Shown in pieces: positions 6,456 through 10,012 of a stretch of 10,012 nucleotides of DNA. Made by a program: the position numbers and the translations under genes. The stretch is from Oscillospiraceae bacterium. GTDB lineage: Bacteria > Bacillota > Clostridia > Oscillospirales > Oscillospiraceae. Where the stretch lies: positions 1-10,012 of the forward strand of contig JAFZAM010000183.1 of assembly GCA_017557265.1 (NCBI GenBank). Reading direction: 5' to 3'. Each line of letters opens with the position of its first letter. Positions within the stretch are counted from its first letter, which is position 1. The notes beneath the pieces were generated by a model that did no database searches, was not told where the DNA came from, and worked only from the letters and a program-made list of their open reading frames with translations.

Positions 6456-7486
6456 GCATGTCCGCTGAAAAGAAAGCCAAGCTCCCCGAGACTGCCGTCA
6501 CCCCCGTCGAGTACGATCCCCAGTATATCCTGATGGTCAACGGCCTGAAGAAATACTTCCCCATCAAGGGCGGCATGATCTCCAAGACCGTCGGCTACGT
6601 CAAGGCCGTCGACGGCGTCACCTTCAACCTCAAGCGAGGCCAGACCATGGGCCTCGTCGGCGAGTCCGGCTGCGGCAAGACGACCACCGGCCGCGCGATT
6701 CTGCGCCTTTATCCCGACAAGACCGCCGGGCAGGTGCTCTTCAACGGCCAGGAGGTCTACGATCTCAGCACCCGCGAGCTCAACGCCATGCGCCCGAAGA
6801 TGCAGATCATCTTCCAGGATCCGTTCTCCTCGCTCTCGCCCCGTCTCCCGGTCGGCGAGATAATAGGCGAGGCCGTCCGCCAGCACAATATCGTATCCAA
6901 GGAAGAGTATAACGACTATATCGACGAGGTCATGGACAGCTGCGGCCTGCAGCCCTTCCACAAGGATCGCTATCCGCACGAGTTCTCCGGCGGCCAGCGC
7001 CAGCGTATATGCATCGCCCGCGCCCTCGCCCTCAAGCCCGAGTTCATCGTCTGCGACGAGCCGGTCTCCGCGCTGGACGTCTCCATTCAGGCCCAGATAA
7101 TCAACCTGCTCAACGAGCTCAAGGAAAGGAACAACCTGACCTACCTCTTCATCTCGCACGACCTCTCCGTCGTCGAGCACATCTCCGACTCCGTCGGCGT
7201 CATGTACCTCGGCAACCTCGTCGAGTACGGCGCGAAGGACGATATTTTCCGCAATCCGCTCCATCCGTACACGGAGGCGCTCTTCTCCGCCATCCCCGTG
7301 CCCGACCCGACGGTCAAGATGAAGCGCATCGTGCTCGAGGGAAGCATCCCGTCTCCCGCGAACCCGCCCTCAGGCTGCAAGTTCCATACCCGCTGCGCCC
7401 ACTGCACGGAGCGCTGCAAGGTCGAGGAGCCCGTCCAGAAGGAGATAGAGCCGGGCCATTTCGTCGTCTGCCATAAGTACGACTGA
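6452..7486 (+). CDS. oppF: Peptide ABC transporter ATP-binding protein, OppF/DppF type
   Basis: This is the second ATPase of the importer, expected to form the nucleotide-sandwich dimer with OppD. It has Walker [10 protein letters not shown] (70-78), Q-loop Gln122, signature FSGGQRQR (178-185), Walker B FIVCDEP (198-204, Glu203) and switch His236. The C-terminal oligopeptide domain carries C309, C315, C318, C322 and C340, with the same spacing as in OppD. At 344 residues the length is normal. Two in-frame starts compete: ATG 6452 overlaps the oppD stop as ATGA and lies four bases after GGAGG (6443-6447), while ATG 6458 lies ten bases after it. The product differs by two residues only. LYPDK after the first helix and [13 protein letters not shown] are typical of OppF rather than OppD. 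Confidence 0.95.
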   Translation: MSMSAEKKAKLPETAVTPVEYDPQYILMVNGLKKYFPIKGGMISKTVGYVKAVDGVTFNLKRGQTMGLVGESGCGKTTTGRAILRLYPDKTAGQVLFNGQEVYDLSTRELNAMRPKMQIIFQDPFSSLSPRLPVGEIIGEAVRQHNIVSKEEYNDYIDEVMDSCGLQPFHKDRYPHEFSGGQRQRICIARALALKPEFIVCDEPVSALDVSIQAQIINLLNELKERNNLTYLFISHDLSVVEHISDSVGVMYLGNLVEYGAKDDIFRNPLHPYTEALFSAIPVPDPTVKMKRIVLEGSIPSPANPPSGCKFHTRCAHCTERCKVEEPVQKEIEPGHFVVCHKYD

Positions 7487-7791
7487 TGGCGAAGAAGACC
7501 TGGGACGACGACGGGCGCACGGTCGCCGACATGAGCGACCTCTACGTACGCACGCCGCTGGGGTACTACCGGATCGGAGACAGAGCCGAGAAGGCGGCGC
7601 GCAGGAAGGCCGAAAGGGCCGAGCGCGCCGAGACCGCCCGACAGGCCCCGCCGCAGGAGACGACCCGCGAGGAGCGCAGCAGCGCGATATGGGGCGCCCT
7701 CTCGGCGGCTCTGCTCATAGCTCTCGCGTTCATCGTCGGCCTCGGGCTCATCATCCTTATCCTTTACCTCGTTTTCAAATCCAAGCTGTGA
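7486..7791 (+). CDS. Small single-span membrane protein of unknown function, coupled to oppF
   Basis: A 101-residue protein whose ATG shares its A with the oppF stop (TGATG). No Shine-Dalgarno is visible upstream, so translation probably depends on ribosomes finishing oppF. The N-terminus is WDDDGRTVADMSDLYVRTPLGYYRIGD (6-32), an acidic-then-aromatic motif; from memory I associate DDGRT-ADM with small uncharacterised membrane proteins of Clostridia, unverified. A charged helix rich in Ala, Glu and Arg (33-52, with repeated KAERAE) follows, then a Pro/Thr hinge, and one hydrophobic segment (about 69-97) ending in FKSKL. The basic residues before the span and the lack of a signal peptide suggest that the N-terminus stays in the cytoplasm, like a tail-anchored protein. 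It lies inside the opp unit before the terminator, so it is probably co-expressed. A role in transport is unproven. Confidence 0.75.
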   Translation: MAKKTWDDDGRTVADMSDLYVRTPLGYYRIGDRAEKAARRKAERAERAETARQAPPQETTREERSSAIWGALSAALLIALAFIVGLGLIILILYLVFKSKL

Positions 7792-7796
7792 ACCGA

Positions 7797-7832
7797 CCCG
7801 CGCACGGGAAGCTCCGTGCGCGGGCCTTTTTT
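7797..7832 (+). terminator. Strong intrinsic terminator of the opp operon
   Basis: An 11-base-pair perfect GC stem (7797-7807 with 7814-7824, loop GAAGCT) is followed by CC and six T residues (7827-7832). It begins six bases after the stop of the small membrane protein and marks the end of the oppABCDF transcription unit. This is the first structure in the window with a full T-run after it, which contrasts with the T-less hairpins between oppA and oppB. Confidence 0.9.
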
Positions 7833-7859
7833 GCTCTCCGGCCGTTTTTGCGCGCGCTA

Positions 7860-7888
7860 TTGCAAAGCCGCGCGGCCGATGATATACT
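7860..7888 (+). promoter_or_regulatory. Sigma-A type promoter for mscS with extended -10
   Basis: TTGCAA (7860-7865, four of six matches to TTGACA) is separated by exactly 17 bases from TATACT (7883-7888, five of six matches to TATAAT). TG at 7880-7881, one base before the -10 box, forms an extended -10 element. Transcription should begin near 7895, giving a leader of only about 24 bases before the ATG at 7919. The spacer contains a 10-base perfect palindrome GCCGCGCGGC (7867-7876). The promoter lies just after the opp terminator, so mscS is an independent unit. Confidence 0.75.
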
Positions 7889-7905
7889 TTTTTCAAAGAT
7901 AGAAC

Positions 7906-7909
7906 GGAG
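7906..7909 (+). promoter_or_regulatory. Shine-Dalgarno that decides the mscS start
   Basis: GGAG (7906-7909) directly abuts the ATG at 7910, leaving no spacer, but lies nine bases before the in-frame ATG at 7919. No other purine-rich site is present in the short leader. The downstream ATG is therefore the more likely initiator, which removes three residues (MRD) from the longest possible protein. Confidence 0.65.
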
Positions 7910-7918
7910 ATGAGAGAT

Positions 7919-8758
7919 ATGAAGGAAGAGATAAGCGGCCTGAGCGAGCTCGCAAAGAAGGGGATAGACCTCCTCGGCACCTACGGCGGGAAGATCGTCC
8001 TCGCGCTCGTCGTGCTCATAGTCGGCTATTTCATCATCCGCCTGCTCGTCAAGCTCATATCGAAGGGCATCGACAAGATGAAGCTCGACGAGATGATAAA
8101 GCACATCGCCAAGAGCGTCGTGAAGGTCCTGCTCTATGCGATACTCATTATCAGCGTCGTCGAGATACTCGGCGTCTCCATGTCGAGCGTCGTCGCGGTG
8201 CTCGCCTCCTGCGGCCTGGCCATCGGCCTCGCGCTGCAGGGCGCCTTCGGCAACCTCGCGGGCGGCCTCATGATCATCATCTTCAAGCCCTTCAAGATAG
8301 GCGACTACGTCGAGTCGACCGGCGCCGAGGGCTACGTCAGGGACATCAGCATCTTCTATACGACCATCATGACCCTCGACAACAAGAAGATACTCGTCCC
8401 CAACGGAGACCTCATGAACGCCAACGTGACCAATTTCAGCGCCGCCGACAAGCGCCGCGTCGACCAGGATTTCAAGATAACCAACGACATCGACGCCGAT
8501 TTCGTCAAGCGCGTCCTGCTCAAGGCCGCCATAGACACCGAGGGCGTCCTGACCGACCCCGCGCCGTTTGCGCGCATGACGAACGTCGACGACGACACGT
8601 ACATTTTCAGCGTCCGCGCGTGGTGCGAGACGCCGAACTACTGGGACGTGCTCTACGACCTCATCGAAAACTGCTCCAAGGCCCTCGCCGAGAACGGCAT
8701 CGACGACCCGGAGGAGCGCATCGCCGTCCGCCTCGTGCAGGACGACGAGGACGACTGA
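7919..8758 (+). CDS. mscS: Small-conductance mechanosensitive channel, MscS family
   Basis: A pore-forming membrane protein that opens under membrane tension to release solutes during hypo-osmotic shock. At 279 residues it matches the minimal MscS (E. coli about 286). Predicted spans lie at about 24-46 and 65-85. The pore helix region (about 90-122) is glycine/alanine-rich, reading SVVAVLASCGLAIGLALQGA then FGNLAGGLMIIIFKPFKIGDYV, which closely follows the family's TM3 and the start of the beta domain. The middle domain includes NKKILVPNGDLMNANVTNFS (155-174), the family's conserved IPNG-like segment. The protein ends in an acidic tail QDDEDD. Start choice follows the ribosome-binding-site spacing; ATG 7910 is the alternative. 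It has its own promoter and terminator, so it is not part of the importer operon. Confidence 0.95.
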   Translation: MKEEISGLSELAKKGIDLLGTYGGKIVLALVVLIVGYFIIRLLVKLISKGIDKMKLDEMIKHIAKSVVKVLLYAILIISVVEILGVSMSSVVAVLASCGLAIGLALQGAFGNLAGGLMIIIFKPFKIGDYVESTGAEGYVRDISIFYTTIMTLDNKKILVPNGDLMNANVTNFSAADKRRVDQDFKITNDIDADFVKRVLLKAAIDTEGVLTDPAPFARMTNVDDDTYIFSVRAWCETPNYWDVLYDLIENCSKALAENGIDDPEERIAVRLVQDDEDD

Positions 8759-8772
8759 GCGAAATAAAAAGT

Positions 8773-8803
8773 AAGGGAGTGAGCGGAATGCTCACTCCCT
8801 TTT
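8773..8803. terminator. Bidirectional intrinsic terminator between mscS and the convergent gene
   Basis: A 12-base-pair perfect stem (8773-8784 with 8790-8801, loop GGAAT) has T residues at 8800-8803 on the + strand. On the minus strand it is followed by a run of five T residues (complement of 8766-8770). It starts 15 bases after the mscS stop and ends 10 bases before the stop of the minus-strand gene, so one hairpin can end both transcripts. The compact placement fits two convergent genes sharing a terminator. Confidence 0.88.
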
Positions 8804-8812
8804 GTTATTCAC

Positions 8813-10012
8813 TTAGCCGAGGCTTATCAGCGTCTCGTATAGCCAGCCGGGATCGACGCCCTTGGATACGACGCGCACCAGCACGCCCGTATCGTAGAGG
8901 ACCGAGAAGTGCGCCAGCACGGGGCCGTCGTCGCTCGCGTGCGCCCGCGCTTCGACGAGCTCGCGCGTCAGGTCTCCTATGCGGAAAACGGGGTCCTGGA
9001 ACGTCATCCAGTTCTCGCGCGGCACGCTCGACGACCACGGGATCGGATAGAGCGAGACGTCGTACTTCTCGCGCTCGTCCGGGGATACGACGCGCGTCAG
9101 CGCCTCGTCCGTGACCGGCGTCGCGACCCACTGCAGGTCGTTGTACCCGCCCACCCACGAGACGAGCAGATAGTCGGCCCCGTCCTCGAACTTGTAGCGC
9201 CGCGCGAAGTCCTCCTCGAGGCCCTCGGGGCTCGTCATCGGGACGTACGCGCCGTAGTCCGGGTCCTCGCGCGCCTCGGCGACGGTCCCGTACCTGTCGA
9301 TGAGCACGTATTCGCCGTATTTATACCCGCTCAGGTCGGGGGAGAAATGCGTCCCCGTCATGTAGGCGAGCATGACGTCCTTCAGGTCGATGGCGGCGTA
9401 GAGCTCGTCGGCAGCGGCGACGTCGGTCGAGAGCGAATACTCGATGCCGTCCTTTTTGAAGTCGGCGCCCATCCAGACGCGCCTGACTCCGCTCGCGACG
9501 TCGTCGTAATACGCGCGGTAGGCGCGGTATTCATGCCCGTTGAAGGCGCCGACGCGCTCATCGAGATCAGGTTCGATCCCGAAGGCGGGCGCACGGACGG
9601 CGTCCTCGGGGGTGAGGGTCACCCGGACGGTCCAGCCGCGCTCGGCGTCGGTCAGCAGCAGCTCGACCCGGGCGAGCCCTCCCGAGCCGTCCATGAGCCA
9701 GTACGTGGCGTAGCCCTCGGCGTTGGACATCCATTCGAGCATTATCTCCGGCAGACATTCCGCGAGCTGCTCCTTCGTCAGCGGCTCGGACACTGCGGCG
9801 ACGGCCATGGCGGCGTCGACCGCGTTGTATTCCACCTCGTTCCACGCGAGCACGTCCGGCATGGGGCCGTCCGGCATGACAGCGGGTGGCGCGCTCGGCT
9901 TCGTATCCGGCACCCCGACACGGTCTACCGGCACGCCGCCGGGAACTATCGGCCTGTCGCCGTTCCCGGATACCTCCGTCGGGCCGACGGTGGGGGCGGG
10001 CTCGGGCGCGGC
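8813..10012 (-). CDS. Extracytoplasmic (probable lipoprotein or membrane-anchored) protein of unknown function, 5' end outside window
   Basis: The minus-strand frame is open from the TAA at 8813-8815 to the window edge, giving 399 residues with no N-terminus. The first in-window start (GTG, complement of 9932-9934) is not the true one, because the Pro-rich frame continues upstream without a stop. Residues 1-52 (counted from the edge) are a Pro/Val/Gly linker like those that follow a lipobox or membrane span in Clostridia. Two modules follow. The first (about 55-220) includes LTKEQLAECLPEIM, GYATYWLMDGSGGLARVELLL and GVRRVWMGADFKKDGIEYSLSTD. The second (about 230-399) includes EYVLIDRYGTVAEA, YLLVSWVGGYNDLQWVATPV and FSVLYDTGVLVRVVSKGVDPGWLYETL. 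No catalytic motif was recognised. Some parts recall DUF4367-like extracytoplasmic domains of lipoproteins and anti-sigma factors, by memory only. It converges on mscS. Confidence 0.8.
   Translation of the reverse strand, partial: AAPEPAPTVGPTEVSGNGDRPIVPGGVPVDRVGVPDTKPSAPPAVMPDGPMPDVLAWNEVEYNAVDAAMAVAAVSEPLTKEQLAECLPEIMLEWMSNAEGYATYWLMDGSGGLARVELLLTDAERGWTVRVTLTPEDAVRAPAFGIEPDLDERVGAFNGHEYRAYRAYYDDVASGVRRVWMGADFKKDGIEYSLSTDVAAADELYAAIDLKDVMLAYMTGTHFSPDLSGYKYGEYVLIDRYGTVAEAREDPDYGAYVPMTSPEGLEEDFARRYKFEDGADYLLVSWVGGYNDLQWVATPVTDEALTRVVSPDEREKYDVSLYPIPWSSSVPRENWMTFQDPVFRIGDLTRELVEARAHASDDGPVLAHFSVLYDTGVLVRVVSKGVDPGWLYETLISLG

Noticed and set aside
6431..7264. Minus-strand open frame (277 codons) antisense to oppF
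   Set aside because: A shadow of the unambiguous OppF coding sequence, without its own start signals.
9932..9934. GTG as the start of the minus-strand protein
   Set aside because: The same frame stays open to the window edge through a Pro-rich linker, and no signal peptide or lipobox follows this codon, so the real start must be further upstream.
1..10012. Search for a mobile element, CRISPR array, defence cassette or toxin-antitoxin pair
   Set aside because: No transposase, integrase, repeat-spacer pattern, terminal inverted repeats of an insertion sequence, or defence-type domains were seen. The window is an importer operon, a channel gene and a convergent lipoprotein-like gene.

Overview
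This is a GC-rich stretch (roughly 60% by eye) from a Gram-positive-type bacterium, most likely a gut-type member of the Clostridia (Oscillospiraceae or Christensenellales are my best guesses; no marker gene settles it). The reasons are the lipoprotein signal peptide followed by a long Pro/Thr/Asp linker, strong GGAGG ribosome binding sites, C-ending codon preference, and the general look of the transporter proteins.

Layout. Bases 1-60 hold the last 19 codons of an unidentified + strand gene. A short gap with a small GC hairpin leads to a complete oligopeptide/dipeptide-type ABC importer operon on the + strand: substrate-binding lipoprotein (127-2559), permeases OppB (2741-3727) and OppC (3749-5296), and ATPases OppD (5313-6455) and OppF (6452-7486). 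A 101-residue single-span membrane protein of unknown function (7486-7791) follows, its start codon overlapping the oppF stop. A strong intrinsic terminator (7797-7832) closes the unit. A separate promoter at 7860-7888 then drives an MscS-type mechanosensitive channel (7919-8758). A hairpin at 8773-8801, with T-runs on both strands, lies between mscS and a convergent minus-strand gene (8813 to beyond the window end) encoding a Pro-rich-linker extracytoplasmic protein of unknown function.

How it works together. The binding lipoprotein captures a peptide-like substrate outside the membrane, OppB and OppC form the channel, and OppD and OppF hydrolyse ATP to drive import. The 181-base oppA-oppB gap contains three consecutive hairpins without T-runs. 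These are well placed to make the binding protein more abundant than the membrane complex by mRNA stabilisation or partial attenuation. MscS is a separate osmotic safety valve.

Nothing here is clearly a new biological system; it is mainly a housekeeping nutrient importer. The points that deserve a second look are the roughly 200-residue extracytoplasmic insertion in OppC with a matching enlargement of the binding protein, the three-hairpin intergenic region, the basic N-terminal extension of OppD, an extra cysteine at the same place in the C-terminal cysteine cluster of both ATPases, and the small translationally coupled membrane protein. No tRNA, rRNA, CRISPR array, insertion sequence or phage gene was seen.
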